Below, piece by piece: positions 16,538-25,508 of a stretch of DNA of 57,882 bases (positions are counted from its first letter, which is position 1; every line of letters starts with the position of its first letter). The stretch spans positions 1-57,882 of the forward strand of contig JAFYAU010000040.1 of assembly GCA_017540565.1 (NCBI GenBank). Direction: 5' to 3'. A model generated the notes under the pieces. That model ran no database searches. It worked only from the letters and a program-made list of their open reading frames with translations, and was not told the origin of the DNA. Source of the stretch: Oscillospiraceae bacterium. Lineage in GTDB: Bacteria > Bacillota > Clostridia > Oscillospirales > Oscillospiraceae. A program made the position numbers and the translations under genes.

Positions 16538-17157
16538 GCGATCACCTCCGTGCCGAGTACATGCGAGATCTCCTCCGGTTCCAGGCCGCCCCTGCGCAGG
16601 ATGCGGGGGACGGGGCCGGTGAGGTCGACGATGGTGGATTCTATGCCGACGGCGCAGGGACCGCCGTCCAGGATGAACGGGATCTTTCCTCCCAGCGCCG
16701 CGAGCACCTCCTGGGCTGATTTGGGACTGGGTTCCCCGGACATGTTCGCCGAGGGGGCGGCCAGGGGCCCGCCGAAGGCGCGCAGGAGCTCGAGCGTCAG
16801 GGGGTGCAGCGGACAGCGCAGCCCGACGGTGTCCCCGCCGGCGGTGACGATGCCGGGCACCGCCGCGCTCTTCCTCACGACGATCGTGAGAGGGCCGGGC
16901 CAGAAGGCTTCGGCCAGCTTCAACGCGGCGGCGGGCATCTCCTCGCAGAGCTCTGCGCACGCGTCCAGGCCGGGCACCAGCAGGCTGACGGGCTTCCGGG
17001 GAGGACGCCCCTTCACTTCATACAGTTTCCTCACGGCGGCGGCGTTCCGGCCGTCGGCCGCCAGGCCGTACACCGTCTCGGTGGGGACGGCCGCGAGGCC
17101 TCCGCGGCGGAGAGTCTCCGCGACGGAGGAGATACAGGTGGTAAGACAGGTCTCCAT
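16534..17157 (-). CDS. tsaC: L-threonylcarbamoyladenylate synthase (Sua5/YwlC/TsaC)
   Basis: A 207-residue YrdC-fold enzyme that makes threonylcarbamoyl-AMP, the first step of tRNA t6A modification. Seen: AAVPTETVYGLAADG (active-site KxR/SxN core region), YEVKGRPPRKPVSLLV, FWPGPLTIVV, LRCPLHPLTLELL, PLAAPSANMSGEPSP and GIESTIVDLTG. It lacks the extra Sua5 C-terminal domain, so it is the short TsaC form. It follows prfA by 11 bases; the prfA-tsaC order is common in Firmicutes, usually with prmC between. Confidence 0.92.
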   Translation of the reverse strand: METCLTTCISSVAETLRRGGLAAVPTETVYGLAADGRNAAAVRKLYEVKGRPPRKPVSLLVPGLDACAELCEEMPAAALKLAEAFWPGPLTIVVRKSAAVPGIVTAGGDTVGLRCPLHPLTLELLRAFGGPLAAPSANMSGEPSPKSAQEVLAALGGKIPFILDGGPCAVGIESTIVDLTGPVPRILRRGGLEPEEISHVLGTEVIA

Positions 17158-17168
17158 AAACGGTCCTT

Positions 17169-18227
17169 TCACGCCTGACTTTCCAGGCGGGCTGCCTGGT
17201 CCGCCATCGTCAGCGCGTCGATGATCTCGTCCAGGTCCCCGTTGAGGATCTGGTCCAGCTTGTACAGGGTCAGGCCGATCCGGTGGTCCGTGACCCGGCC
17301 CTGGGGGAAGTTGTAGGTGCGGATCCGCTCGCTGCGGTCCCCGGTGCCCACCTGGCTCTTCCGCTCGGCGGCGTAGGCGGCGTTCTGCCGCTGCACCTCC
17401 GCGTCGTACAGCCGGGAGACGAGGATCTTCATCGCGCGGTCCTTGTTCTTGTACTGGCTCCGCTCGTCCTGGCACTCCACGACGGTGCCCGTGGGCAGGT
17501 GGGTGATGCGGATGGCGGATTCCGTCTTGTTGATGTGCTGGCCGCCGGCGCCCGAGGAGCGGAACGTGTCGATCTTCAGGTCGTTCGGATCGATCTGGAA
17601 CTCCACTTCCTCCATCTCGGGGAGCACGGCCACGGTGACGGTGCTGGTGTGGATGCGCCCGCCGGACTCCGTCTCGGGGACGCGCTGCACGCGGTGCACG
17701 CCGCTCTCGAACTTCAGGCGGGACCAGGCGCCGGACCCCTCGATCAGGAAGCTGATCTCCTTGATGCCGCCGAGCTCCGTCTCGTTGAGGTTGGCGATCT
17801 CCGTCGTCCAGCCGCGGGAATCCGCGTACATGCTGTACATGCGGTACAGGCTGTGGGCGAACAGCGCGGCCTCCTCGCCGCCGGCTCCGCCCCGGATTTC
17901 GACGATGACGTTCTTCCCGTCGTTGGGATCCTTCGGGAGCAGCAGGATCCTGAGCTCCTCCTCCAGGCGCGCGGCGTCCGCTTCGGCCCGCTCCAGCTCC
18001 TCGCGGGCGAGATCCTTCAGATCCGGATCGCCCAGCAGGGAGAGGGCTTCCTCGCGGTCGGCGAGGCTCTTCCGGTACTCCCGGTAAGCGTCCACCAGCG
18101 GAGCCAGATCCTTCTGCTCCTTGGACAGCGTGCGGAACAGCGCCGGGTCGGCGTAGACCTCCGGCTGCTGCAGGCGCTCCTCGAGGATGCTGTATTTACG
18201 TTCGATCTCTTTCAGTCTGTCGAGCAC
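17169..18227 (-). CDS. prfA: Peptide chain release factor 1
   Basis: A 352-residue class I release factor that ends translation at UAA and UAG. The GGQ catalytic motif is at residues 228-230 in [15 protein letters not shown], and the RF1-type stop-codon tripeptide PxT appears as PET at 184-186 ([14 protein letters not shown]). The N-terminal coiled region and [14 protein letters not shown] are typical. The start is GTG 18227 with GGGAGGTG 7 bases upstream; the long upstream extension is antisense to the next gene and is not real. First gene of the minus-strand operon. Confidence 0.93.
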   Translation of the reverse strand: MLDRLKEIERKYSILEERLQQPEVYADPALFRTLSKEQKDLAPLVDAYREYRKSLADREEALSLLGDPDLKDLAREELERAEADAARLEEELRILLLPKDPNDGKNVIVEIRGGAGGEEAALFAHSLYRMYSMYADSRGWTTEIANLNETELGGIKEISFLIEGSGAWSRLKFESGVHRVQRVPETESGGRIHTSTVTVAVLPEMEEVEFQIDPNDLKIDTFRSSGAGGQHINKTESAIRITHLPTGTVVECQDERSQYKNKDRAMKILVSRLYDAEVQRQNAAYAAERKSQVGTGDRSERIRTYNFPQGRVTDHRIGLTLYKLDQILNGDLDEIIDALTMADQAARLESQA

Positions 18228-18272
18228 GGCAGAACACCTCCCTCCGCGGGACTTCACGACTTCCGAAAAGAC

Positions 18273-18301
18273 AATATACCATATTCCGCGGAAAGTGTAA
18301 A
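18273..18301 (-). promoter_or_regulatory. Promoter of the prfA operon
   Basis: TTTACA at 18301-18296 and TATATT at 18278-18273 on the minus strand, 17-base spacing, 46 bases before the GTG start. Confidence 0.65.
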
Positions 18302-18346
18302 CCGGAAGGGCCGCCCGGCGGGACCGCCGAAAAGGAAGAAATCCGT

Positions 18347-18374
18347 TTGTTTTTCCGCACGCCCGTGATATAAT
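18347..18374 (+). promoter_or_regulatory. Promoter of the fumarate-reductase-like flavoprotein
   Basis: TTGTTT at 18347-18352 and TATAAT at 18369-18374, 16-base spacing, 54 bases before the start codon. Divergent from the prfA promoter. Confidence 0.6.
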
Positions 18375-18428
18375 CCAGACAGAAACGAAGGCCCGCGCGC
18401 GGGCCGGACAGAGGGAGGAACACCGTTC

Positions 18429-20042
18429 ATGAGCGAAAAGGAAAAGAAGGAGAACCGGTACGCGATCCCGATGGAGGACATCCGGGAGGTATCCGAAGGC
18501 CTGGAGATGAAATTCTACTCCAACCGTTCCCCGAAAAAGGGGTACAGCTGGGAGACGCCCCCGGACCCCGTGCCCGAGGCGGATATCGCGGAGAGCGTGA
18601 CGGCCGACGTGATCGTCATCGGCGGCGGCATCAGCGGCCTGGCGGCGGCAGCCAGGTGCCGGGAGCGCGGCCTGGACGTCATCGCGCTGGACAAGAACAA
18701 GAGGCTGATGGCGCTGGCCGGCCAGATCGCCGCGGTCAACAGCCGCGTCATGGCCGAGAAGGGCCTGTTTATCGACAAGAAGCAGCTGGCGGCCGACTGG
18801 CTCAAGATGAGCGGCAGCCGCGTCCAGGAGGACCTGCTGTGGCTGTTCATCAACCGCAGCGCAGAGGGTTTCCACTGGATGCTCGACCTGGCGGGGGACT
18901 GCCTGCACGTGGGCGTGTTCGAAGCCTACAAGGGCCCCATGTTCAGCGAGTATCCCGGCACCCACCACATCTTCCTGAAGCCGGGCAGCGACAAATATGA
19001 ATTCCGGGGCGGCGGGCTGCTGGCCTGCGAGATCTTCCAGAAGGCGTTCCTGGAAAACGGGGGCACGCTCCTTCGCGACACCGCGGCGCTGTACCTCGAG
19101 AAGGACGGCGAAGGCCGGGTCACCGGCTGCATCGCGAGATGCTCCGACGGGAAGATCCGCCGCTACAGCGGGACGAAGGCCGTCGTGCTGGCCACCGGCG
19201 ACTGCAGCGACGACCATGAAATGGTGGAGGCGTTCTGCCCCATCGGCCTGCGCCCGTCCAAGCAGGTCCCGCGTCCCGGCAACACCGGCGACGGACAGAA
19301 GATGGCCTACTGGGCCGGCGCGGCCCTGGACAACCCCGAGTGGGCGCCGACGCTGCACACGCTGGGCTACAGCGGATATCAGGGATATTTCCTGCACGTG
19401 AACCGCCTCGGAAAGCGCTTCATGAACGAGGATACCTGGATGCAGGCCAAAGCGGTCCGCTGCCTGATGCAGCCGGGCGGCGACTTTGCCTTCTCCGTCT
19501 TCGACAGCAAGTATCTCGACGAGATGGAGGACCGGTTCTACGAACTGGGCGGCCAGGGCATGATGCCGCTGACCAACGTCGGGGACAAGTTCAACCGCGA
19601 GGCCATCGCGAACTTCATCCAGAGCAAGATCGACCGCGGCAACGGATACGTCGCCGACACGCTGGACGAACTGGCGGAGAAGATGGGCGTACCGGCGGAC
19701 AACCTGAAGAAAACGGTGGCGCGCTACAACGAACTGTGTAAAACCGGGGACGACACGGACTACGGCAAGCGCGCGCGTCTGCTCACCAGCGTCTCCGAGG
19801 GGCCGTTCTATGCCCTGAAGTGGGGGCCGGTGCTGCTTGACGTGTTCGGCGGCGCGCAGATCGACACCGACCTGCACGTTCTGGACGCGGACGGGAAAGT
19901 CATCCCGGGACTGTACGCCACCGGCAACGCCGCCGGCGGCATGTACGCGGTGGACTATCCGCTGCTGCTCAACGGCAACAGCTACGGCCGCGCCCTGGCC
20001 TACGCCGTGCAGCTGGGCGACGTCCTGGCGCCCGAAGCGTAA
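18429..20042 (+). CDS. FAD-dependent oxidoreductase, fumarate-reductase/urocanate-reductase flavoprotein family
   Basis: A 537-residue flavoprotein of the FAD-binding_2 family. The dinucleotide fold [19 protein letters not shown] spans residues 61-79. The C-terminal signature [20 protein letters not shown], followed by [12 protein letters not shown], is typical of succinate/fumarate reductase flavoproteins and related dehydrogenases of anaerobes. There is no signal peptide and no heme or FMN-binding domain, so electrons must come from a separate donor. AGAGGGAGGA precedes ATG 18429. No partner gene is adjacent. Substrate unknown. Confidence 0.85.
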   Translation: MSEKEKKENRYAIPMEDIREVSEGLEMKFYSNRSPKKGYSWETPPDPVPEADIAESVTADVIVIGGGISGLAAAARCRERGLDVIALDKNKRLMALAGQIAAVNSRVMAEKGLFIDKKQLAADWLKMSGSRVQEDLLWLFINRSAEGFHWMLDLAGDCLHVGVFEAYKGPMFSEYPGTHHIFLKPGSDKYEFRGGGLLACEIFQKAFLENGGTLLRDTAALYLEKDGEGRVTGCIARCSDGKIRRYSGTKAVVLATGDCSDDHEMVEAFCPIGLRPSKQVPRPGNTGDGQKMAYWAGAALDNPEWAPTLHTLGYSGYQGYFLHVNRLGKRFMNEDTWMQAKAVRCLMQPGGDFAFSVFDSKYLDEMEDRFYELGGQGMMPLTNVGDKFNREAIANFIQSKIDRGNGYVADTLDELAEKMGVPADNLKKTVARYNELCKTGDDTDYGKRARLLTSVSEGPFYALKWGPVLLDVFGGAQIDTDLHVLDADGKVIPGLYATGNAAGGMYAVDYPLLLNGNSYGRALAYAVQLGDVLAPEA

Positions 20043-20070
20043 GGAAGGAAAACCAATACCGGACGAACCG

Positions 20071-20105
20071 GCGCCGGCCCTCCCGCTGGGGAGGACCGGC
20101 GCTTT
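20071..20105 (+). terminator. Terminator after the flavoprotein gene
   Basis: A 14-bp stem GCGCCGGCCCTCCC with GCTG loop and GGGAGGACCGGCGC (one mismatch), then TTTCCTC. About 30 bases after the stop codon. Confidence 0.78.
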
Positions 20106-20188
20106 CCTCATATTTTCCTGTGAGAAATCTCTTTCCGATGATATAATATCCATAAAGACATCCGCCTGGCGGAGAAGGGAGGCACGGC

Positions 20189-21775
20189 ATGATCAGACTG
20201 TCCGGCATACGGATCCCGGCGAAGACCGGGGAGAGCGGCCTGTGGGCGGAGGCGGCCCGCGCCTGCGGCGCCAGAGGTCTCCGTGACGGCCGCATCCTGA
20301 AAAAGTCCGTGGACGCGCGGAAAAAGGACGACGTGTGCCTCGTGTATTCCGTGGCCTTCTCCGCGGACAACGAGGAGGATATCCTCCGCAGGGTCCGCGG
20401 GGCGGAGAACTGGACTCCGGCCCTGGGACCGGAGTTCCCGGCTGTGGATCTGAAAGAGGGGACGCCTCCCGCCGTCATCGTCGGAATGGGCCCCGCCGGC
20501 CTGTTCGCCGCATGGCGCCTGTGCCGGTCCGGGGTGCCCTGCATCCTTCTGGAGCGCGGAAGGCCCGTGGAGAGACGGACGGAGGACGTCCGGCGCTTCT
20601 GGAAGACCGGAGAACTCGACGAGACGTCGAACGTGCAGTTCGGCGAGGGCGGAGCAGGGACCTTCTCCGACGGGAAGCTGACCTGCGGCACGGGGGACAG
20701 GAGGATCCGGTGGGTGCTCGAAGCCCTGGCCTCCTTCGGCGCGCCGGAGGACATCCTGTACCTGGCAAAGCCCCACGTGGGCACGGACCGGCTGAAATCC
20801 ACGGTGACGGGGATGCGCCGCTGGCTGACGGAGCACGGATGCCAGGTGCGCTTCGAGACAAAAGTGACAGGACTTCTTACGGAAAACGGCCGGGTGACCG
20901 GCGTGCGCGCCACGTGCGGCGGGACGGAGAGCGAAGTGCCCGCATCCGCGGTGATCCTGTGCCCCGGGAACAGCGCGAGGGACACATTCGAAATGCTGAG
21001 AGAGGCCGGCGCGAAGCTCAGCGCCAAGCCGTTCTCCGTCGGCGTCCGGATCGAGCACCGCCAGGAGGACGTGGATACCGCGCAGTACGGGCAGACGGCG
21101 ACGCTCGGCACGCTGCCGCATTCCGACTACAAGCTGGCCGTCCATCTTCCGGACGGGCGGTCCGTCTATACCTTCTGCGTATGCCCCGGAGGGTACGTGG
21201 TGGCCTCCGCCAGCGAAACGGGAGGCGTCGTGACCAACGGCATGAGCGAATACGCCCGCGACAACGAGAACATCTGCGGCGGACTTCTCGTGTCCGTCAC
21301 CCCGGAAGACTTCGACAATGATCCGTTCCGGGCCGTTGCGTTCCAGCGGGAACTGGAATCGTCCGCCTTCCGCCTGGGAGGCGGCGGATATGCGGCGCCG
21401 GCGCAGAAAGTGGGGGATTTTCTCAGAAACATACCATCATGTGGACCTGGGAAAGTCATACCGACGTACAAACCACGGATAAAGTGGGGAAAACTGGATG
21501 ACTGCCTGCCCGGCTTCGTCTGCGACGCTCTCCGGCAGGCGCTGCCGCAGATGGGCAGGAAGATCCGCGGTTTCGACGACCCGGACGCCGTGCTGACGGC
21601 AGTGGAGACGAGGTCCAGCTGTCCGCTGCGGATCGAGAGGAAAACCGGCGGGAACGCCGTCGGGCTGCCCGGCCTGTATCCCTGCGGAGAAGGAGCCGGT
21701 TACGCCGGCGGGATCGTTTCGGCCGCCGTGGACGGGATAAAGGCCGCAGAGGCCGTCTGCAGAGATCTTGTCTAA
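20189..21775 (+). CDS. COG2509-type FAD-dependent dehydrogenase
   Basis: A 528-residue flavoprotein of the uncharacterised COG2509 group. An N-terminal region of about 90 residues with a ferredoxin-like feel ([39 protein letters not shown]) precedes the FAD fold [14 protein letters not shown] at residues 97-109. The diagnostic [14 protein letters not shown] and [17 protein letters not shown] follow, and [22 protein letters not shown] closes the protein. Members are widespread in Clostridia and Bacteroidetes with no assigned reaction. AGGGAGGC precedes the start. A clear terminator follows. Confidence 0.88.
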   Translation: MIRLSGIRIPAKTGESGLWAEAARACGARGLRDGRILKKSVDARKKDDVCLVYSVAFSADNEEDILRRVRGAENWTPALGPEFPAVDLKEGTPPAVIVGMGPAGLFAAWRLCRSGVPCILLERGRPVERRTEDVRRFWKTGELDETSNVQFGEGGAGTFSDGKLTCGTGDRRIRWVLEALASFGAPEDILYLAKPHVGTDRLKSTVTGMRRWLTEHGCQVRFETKVTGLLTENGRVTGVRATCGGTESEVPASAVILCPGNSARDTFEMLREAGAKLSAKPFSVGVRIEHRQEDVDTAQYGQTATLGTLPHSDYKLAVHLPDGRSVYTFCVCPGGYVVASASETGGVVTNGMSEYARDNENICGGLLVSVTPEDFDNDPFRAVAFQRELESSAFRLGGGGYAAPAQKVGDFLRNIPSCGPGKVIPTYKPRIKWGKLDDCLPGFVCDALRQALPQMGRKIRGFDDPDAVLTAVETRSSCPLRIERKTGGNAVGLPGLYPCGEGAGYAGGIVSAAVDGIKAAEAVCRDLV

Positions 21776-21814
21776 CGGGATCGCTCCCGGGATCAGCGGT
21801 TGAGGTAATTACGG

Positions 21815-21847
21815 AAAAGGACGTGACTGTAACGGTCACGTCCTTTT
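21815..21847 (+). terminator. Terminator after the COG2509 gene
   Basis: A 13-bp perfect stem AAAAGGACGTGAC and its complement with a 7-base loop, ending in TTTTT. It is self-complementary at the A/T ends, so could act in both directions. Confidence 0.9.
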
Positions 21848-21930
21848 TGTATCTGCAGGCAATCCGCCGTACGGGTGTGGGAGGAGAGGATCCTGAATGA
21901 TTCTGATACTGGATAAACTGTTAATAGACT

Positions 21931-21959
21931 TTGCATAATATACCCAATGGGTGTATAAT
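21931..21959 (+). promoter_or_regulatory. Promoter with an operator-like palindrome in its spacer
   Basis: TTGCAT at 21931-21936 and a perfect TATAAT at 21954-21959 spaced 17 bases. The spacer holds ACCCA-A-TGGGT at 21942-21952, with weaker symmetry beyond it. A repressor bound there would block polymerase; the helix-turn-helix protein encoded next is the obvious candidate. Confidence 0.75.
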
Positions 21960-21976
21960 AAGAACGGGGTGATGAT

Positions 21977-22627
21977 ATGGACCTTCGGGAACTGAGAGCA
22001 CAGCTTGGTCTGACACAGCAGGACTTTGCGGAGAGATATGATATTCCTTTCCGTACGGTCCAGAACTGGGAGACCGGTCTCCGCAGACCGCCGGAATATG
22101 TGATCCGTCTGCTCGAATATCGGATCCGCCTTGACCTTGTCAACCGTAAGACAGCGGTCCTTCCGGAATATGATCCGCATAAAACTGATCTTCCAAAGAG
22201 GAGGGACTTTGTGGGGGTGCTGTCCTGGCTGAAAGCGGTACGGGACGCCGTCGGGGAAGATGTCGTCTTCGCTCTGGATGAAGCTCTGATGTGCCAGGGA
22301 AGTTTCCTCGGGAGGAGCGATGAATATATCGTTTGGGTCTACGGAAACGACGGGTTATCCCGCTTCAACGGGGTCGTGGTTCTTGGGAACCGAATCAGCT
22401 CCTACTGTGTCCGGGAGAAGGACGGATTCAGATTCACCGATCTGAACAGGACGCTCTCCGATGCCCTCGCCAATGAATCGATCCTGGATATGCAGGGCAT
22501 AACCGAGGCGCTGAGCCGGTACTATTATTCCAACAGTGAAAGCTTCGAAGGCATATCCGTTGCTCCGGAGTACCAGGAGAGATTTGAACGGCTGGCTTTT
22601 GAAGCGAAGGAGTGTTACTCCGAGTAG
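21977..22627 (+). CDS. Helix-turn-helix protein with uncharacterised C-terminal domain
   Basis: A 216-residue protein. Residues 1-50 are an XRE-type helix-turn-helix in which LTQQDFAERYDIPFRTVQNW is the two-helix core, followed by GLRRPPEYVIRLLEYRI. The remaining 150 residues form a domain I do not recognise, with FVGVLSWLKAVRDAVGEDVV and a beta-rich middle (EYIVWVYGNDGLSRFNGVVV). The short leader and the palindrome in its promoter suggest self-repression. It precedes another DNA-binding-like gene by 44 bases. The pair is AT-richer than its surroundings, so it may be an accessory module such as a toxin-antitoxin or regulatory pair; no direct evidence for either. Confidence 0.75.
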   Translation: MDLRELRAQLGLTQQDFAERYDIPFRTVQNWETGLRRPPEYVIRLLEYRIRLDLVNRKTAVLPEYDPHKTDLPKRRDFVGVLSWLKAVRDAVGEDVVFALDEALMCQGSFLGRSDEYIVWVYGNDGLSRFNGVVVLGNRISSYCVREKDGFRFTDLNRTLSDALANESILDMQGITEALSRYYYSNSESFEGISVAPEYQERFERLAFEAKECYSE

Positions 22628-22671
22628 TAGTATCAGGACATCCCGCATGATCACGAAGGGAGGTACAGACC

Positions 22672-23205
22672 GTGAGAGAACTGACGTTCGCCGGATTTCT
22701 CAGCAGATATGTCCGGGAGCTTTCCCTGTCCGGGACGAACGCCATATCCATACTGGCGCGTGAAGTTGCCGAAAAGAACTACCGTCTGCGGGAGCCCCTG
22801 ATTCTGTTTGCTCTTTTCACAGACAAGATCCCTCTGCTGAGGAAAAGCATCCGGAACGACAAGCTGAAACGGCACGCGGAATCGATCCTGGACAGATACG
22901 ACAGGGAGCGGATGCTTCAGGCGCTGAAAGAGGAAGACCCAGAGCTTCCCCCTGAATACCGAAAGGTCTGGAGGAGCTATCTGGTACGGAAAAACATCAA
23001 GAAGAGGGAGGCGCATACGAAGGAACTGACCAGACAGCGCGTCCTTTCCATGCAGCAGGAGAAAGGCATTTCGAATGGAAGGATCTGCAAAATGCTCGGC
23101 CTGGACCCGGGAAACATCGGTGCGTGGCTGAAAAACGGGGCCGGCGGGAGAGTCAGCCTGGAAACGGCAGGAAAAGTATTTGATTTCATGGAGAGTGCGG
23201 AATAA
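22672..23205 (+). CDS. Small protein with a C-terminal helix-turn-helix, unrecognised
   Basis: A 177-residue mostly helical, basic protein. The first 110 residues are helical (LTFAGFLSRYVRELSLSG, then KNYRLREPLILFALFTDKIP). The C-terminal 55 residues look like a small helix-turn-helix: VLSMQQEKGISNGRICKMLG then LDPGNIGAWLKNG, resembling a lambda-repressor-like unit. The start is GTG 22672 with GAAGGGAGGT upstream. It is the second gene of the two-gene module begun at 21977. I do not recognise the family; possible roles are a DNA-binding partner or a toxin/antitoxin component. Confidence 0.7.
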   Translation: MRELTFAGFLSRYVRELSLSGTNAISILAREVAEKNYRLREPLILFALFTDKIPLLRKSIRNDKLKRHAESILDRYDRERMLQALKEEDPELPPEYRKVWRSYLVRKNIKKREAHTKELTRQRVLSMQQEKGISNGRICKMLGLDPGNIGAWLKNGAGGRVSLETAGKVFDFMESAE

Positions 23206-23238
23206 AACAGGCGGGCATTTGGACTGAGAAAAAAAGAA

Positions 23239-23272
23239 GAAGGAGGCAGCTTCTTTGGGAAGCGCCTCCTTC
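23239..23272 (-). terminator. Terminator of nrdR (may also serve the upstream plus-strand pair)
   Basis: GAAGGAGGC/GCCTCCTTC outer stem with an inner GCTTC/GAAGC stem. On the minus strand it is followed by CTTCTTTTTTT, a strong U-tract, so it mainly ends nrdR. Confidence 0.78.
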
Positions 23273-23295
23273 GGCTTGTCTATAGGAATATGGGT

Positions 23296-23754
23296 TTACA
23301 TCCGATCGCCGAGCAGCTTGTTCAGTTCCTCCATGAATGTGTTGATGTCCTTGAACTGGCGGTAGACGGAGGCGAAGCGCACGTAGGCGACCTCGTCCAG
23401 ATCCTTCAGCTTGCTCATGACGAGCTCGCCGATCTCGGTGGAGGATACCTCGCGGTCCAGCCGGTTCTGCAGTTCCTGCTCGATCTCGCCGGCGGCGTTC
23501 TGCAGGGCGAGCATGGGCACCGGCCGCTTCTCGCACGCGCGCAGCATGCCGTTGATCAGCTTGACCTTGTCGAAGGTCTGACGGCTGCCGTCGCGCTTGA
23601 TCACGACCAGGGGCAGACGCTCGATGATCTCGTACGTCGTGAACCGCTTGCCGCAGGCCATGCATTCTCTTCTGCGGCGGATGGTGGCGCCTTCCTCGGC
23701 GGGGCGGGAATCGATAACACGGCTCTCCAGATGGCCGCAGAACGGACATTTCAT
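23296..23754 (-). CDS. nrdR: Transcriptional repressor NrdR
   Basis: A 152-residue regulator that represses ribonucleotide reductase genes when dATP is high. The N-terminal zinc ribbon has C3, C6, C31 and C34 (MKCPFCGH, then [13 protein letters not shown]), followed by the ATP-cone starting near [19 protein letters not shown] and the [23 protein letters not shown] tail. Full length. GAGGGAGGT precedes the ATG. No nrd gene lies in the window. It has its own promoter. Confidence 0.95.
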   Translation of the reverse strand: MKCPFCGHLESRVIDSRPAEEGATIRRRRECMACGKRFTTYEIIERLPLVVIKRDGSRQTFDKVKLINGMLRACEKRPVPMLALQNAAGEIEQELQNRLDREVSSTEIGELVMSKLKDLDEVAYVRFASVYRQFKDINTFMEELNKLLGDRM

Positions 23755-23783
23755 GACAGCTACCTCCCTCGAAATTTATGTAA

Positions 23784-23812
23784 ACTATATCCCTTTTTCG
23801 CCCGTATGTCAA
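23784..23812 (-). promoter_or_regulatory. Promoter of nrdR
   Basis: A perfect TTGACA at 23812-23807 and TATAGT at 23789-23784 on the minus strand with 17-base spacing. Confidence 0.78.
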
Positions 23813-23848
23813 CCGATGAATCGGAAAAACACCGGAAATCCGGCGGGA

Positions 23849-24460
23849 TCAGCCGCCGTCCTCCTCTGCGCGGGGCAGGGAGGCGACGGCGGCGGCCAGT
23901 TCCTCCCTCGTCATCAGCAGGTTGACGGCCTCCAGCAGGGCGTTGGAGGACATCCGGGAGGGCAGGTCCAGGGCCTTCAGCAGGGCGGCCCGCAGGACGC
24001 TGCTGTTCCGGCCTCCGGACAGGCCCAGGTCGTAGAAGTCCTTCTTCGTGATGCCCGCGGCGCGGCGCGGTTCGGCGTCCTCGCCGAGCACGGTGGCGCC
24101 GGCGTCGAGCAGGGCCTTCACGAGGACGTCGGGGGACATGCCCTCCACGCCCAGCTTGCCCTCCTTCGACCGTTTGTCCTTCCGCTTCTCCTTGCCGGCG
24201 ATGTCCGGGACGTACGCCTGCTTCAGGCCGGGCCCGATCATGGACTTCAGGCGGTTCCGGATCACGAAGCCGGCCCCGTCGCTGTCCGTCAGGAGGATCA
24301 GGCCGCGCGTATCGGCCAGGCGGCGCAGGAGCGCCACCTTCTCCCGGTCATTGAACACGGCGAAGCCGCCCGTCTCGATGACGGCGCAGTCCGCCGCCTG
24401 GAGGAGCGTGTTCCGGTCGTAGCGGCCCTCCACCACGACGACCTCTCTGATGCGGATCAC
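23849..24460 (-). CDS. Toprim/DUF4093 protein, RNase M5-like
   Basis: A 203-residue protein with a Toprim domain and a DUF4093 tail, the layout of RNase M5 (RnmV), which matures 5S rRNA. Toprim residues are seen: VVEGRYD with the catalytic Glu11, and LLTDSDGAGFVIRNRL with the DxD at 59-61. The tail has SKEGKLGVEGMSPDVLVKAL and LSGGRNSSVLRAALLKALDLP. RnmV usually sits beside ksgA; this copy follows holA, starting at GTG 24460 with a four-base overlap. It could be RNase M5 or a paralogue with another nucleic-acid role, so no symbol is given. Confidence 0.8.
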   Translation of the reverse strand: MIRIREVVVVEGRYDRNTLLQAADCAVIETGGFAVFNDREKVALLRRLADTRGLILLTDSDGAGFVIRNRLKSMIGPGLKQAYVPDIAGKEKRKDKRSKEGKLGVEGMSPDVLVKALLDAGATVLGEDAEPRRAAGITKKDFYDLGLSGGRNSSVLRAALLKALDLPSRMSSNALLEAVNLLMTREELAAAVASLPRAEEDGG

Positions 24461-25506
24461 AGCAGGTCCGCCTTTCTGTCGCAGCACAGCGAGATGAGCA
24501 GGTCCGTCAGGACCTCCTCGCCACCGTTGTTGGCGTCCAGCGCGGCCTCGGAGCACAGCAGCACCATGTTGCGGCAGCGCTCGGTGGTCAGCCTCCGGGC
24601 GGAGTCCATGGCGCGGGTGGCCTGGAAGCTCCTGGCGATGTGGAACTCGGATTCGAGCCACGCGGCGTTCTTCCCGGCGTCGATCGCCAGGCGGGCGTAC
24701 AGCAGGTTGCGGATCGTACCGCTGAGCGCGCTCAGCACGTAGTGGACCGGCACCTGCAGCTGCAGGATGTCCGAGAGCAGGGAGACGGCCTGGCGGCGGT
24801 CGCCCGCGATCACGGCGTCGGCCAGCCGGTAGGACTGGGCCTCCACCGTGGGGGTGACGCACACGTCGATGTCCGCCCTTGTGACGGTCTTCCCGGAGCA
24901 GTAGGAGCAGAGCTTGGCGATCTCGGTGTTCAGCGCGGTCATCTGGCCGCCGGTGAGAAAGCTCAGGTACTCGGCGTCCGCGCGGGAGATTTCCTTGCCC
25001 TCGTCGGCCGCGTGCCGCACGATCCATCGGACCAGACGCCCAGACTCCTGCAGGGGGAAGTCCACCGCCTGCCCGCAGGCCAGGACGGCCTTGACCATCT
25101 TGAGCCGGGTGTCCGGAGCGTAGGGGACGGTGTCGAAGATGAAGACCAGGCACACGTACTCCGGAAGGTCCGTCAGCAGCTGCTGCAGGACGGCCCGGTC
25201 GGCCTCGGGAGCCCTGAAGAGGTCGCAGTCCCGCACCTCGATGAGCGTGCGCTCGCTGAAGACGGGAAGAAGGTCGACGGTGTCCGACAGGAGCGCCGGT
25301 GTGACGTTCTTCCCCTCGAGCCGGTGGTGGTTGAAGGCGCCGGCCCCTTCGGGGATCAGCAGAGAGCGCAGCTGCTCCAGGGAGCGCTCCATCAGGTAGG
25401 GCTCCTCCCCGTAAAAGAAGTACAGGCGCTCCGCGCGTCCGGCCTTCAGGTCGTCGGACAGCACGCGGTAGGAGCCGTCCGTCTGTTTTTTCTTCGGATA
25501 GGCCAT
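24457..25506 (-). CDS. holA: DNA polymerase III subunit delta
   Basis: A 349-residue clamp-loader subunit that opens the beta sliding clamp. The typical features are the N-terminal RLYFFYGEEPYLMERSLEQL, the YVCLVFIFDTVPYAPDTRL strand, then GGQMTALNTEIAKLCSYC and the C-terminal QLQVPVHYVLSALSGTIRNL. It retains the Firmicute-type length. It lies just downstream of the ComEC-like gene, the normal competence-locus neighbour. Start ATG 25506 is 3 bases after the stop of that gene. Confidence 0.9.
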   Translation of the reverse strand: MAYPKKKQTDGSYRVLSDDLKAGRAERLYFFYGEEPYLMERSLEQLRSLLIPEGAGAFNHHRLEGKNVTPALLSDTVDLLPVFSERTLIEVRDCDLFRAPEADRAVLQQLLTDLPEYVCLVFIFDTVPYAPDTRLKMVKAVLACGQAVDFPLQESGRLVRWIVRHAADEGKEISRADAEYLSFLTGGQMTALNTEIAKLCSYCSGKTVTRADIDVCVTPTVEAQSYRLADAVIAGDRRQAVSLLSDILQLQVPVHYVLSALSGTIRNLLYARLAIDAGKNAAWLESEFHIARSFQATRAMDSARRLTTERCRNMVLLCSEAALDANNGGEEVLTDLLISLCCDRKADLL

Positions 25507-25508
25507 GT

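Noticed and set aside
18228..20153. The long minus-strand extension upstream of prfA
   Set aside because: It is antisense to the fumarate-reductase-like gene. The GTG at 18227 has a good ribosome binding site and gives a normal-length RF1.
23849..25153. A 434-codon minus-strand frame joining the Toprim protein to sequence inside holA
   Set aside because: Its upstream half is holA in another frame; the Toprim protein starts at GTG 24460 with a four-base overlap to holA.
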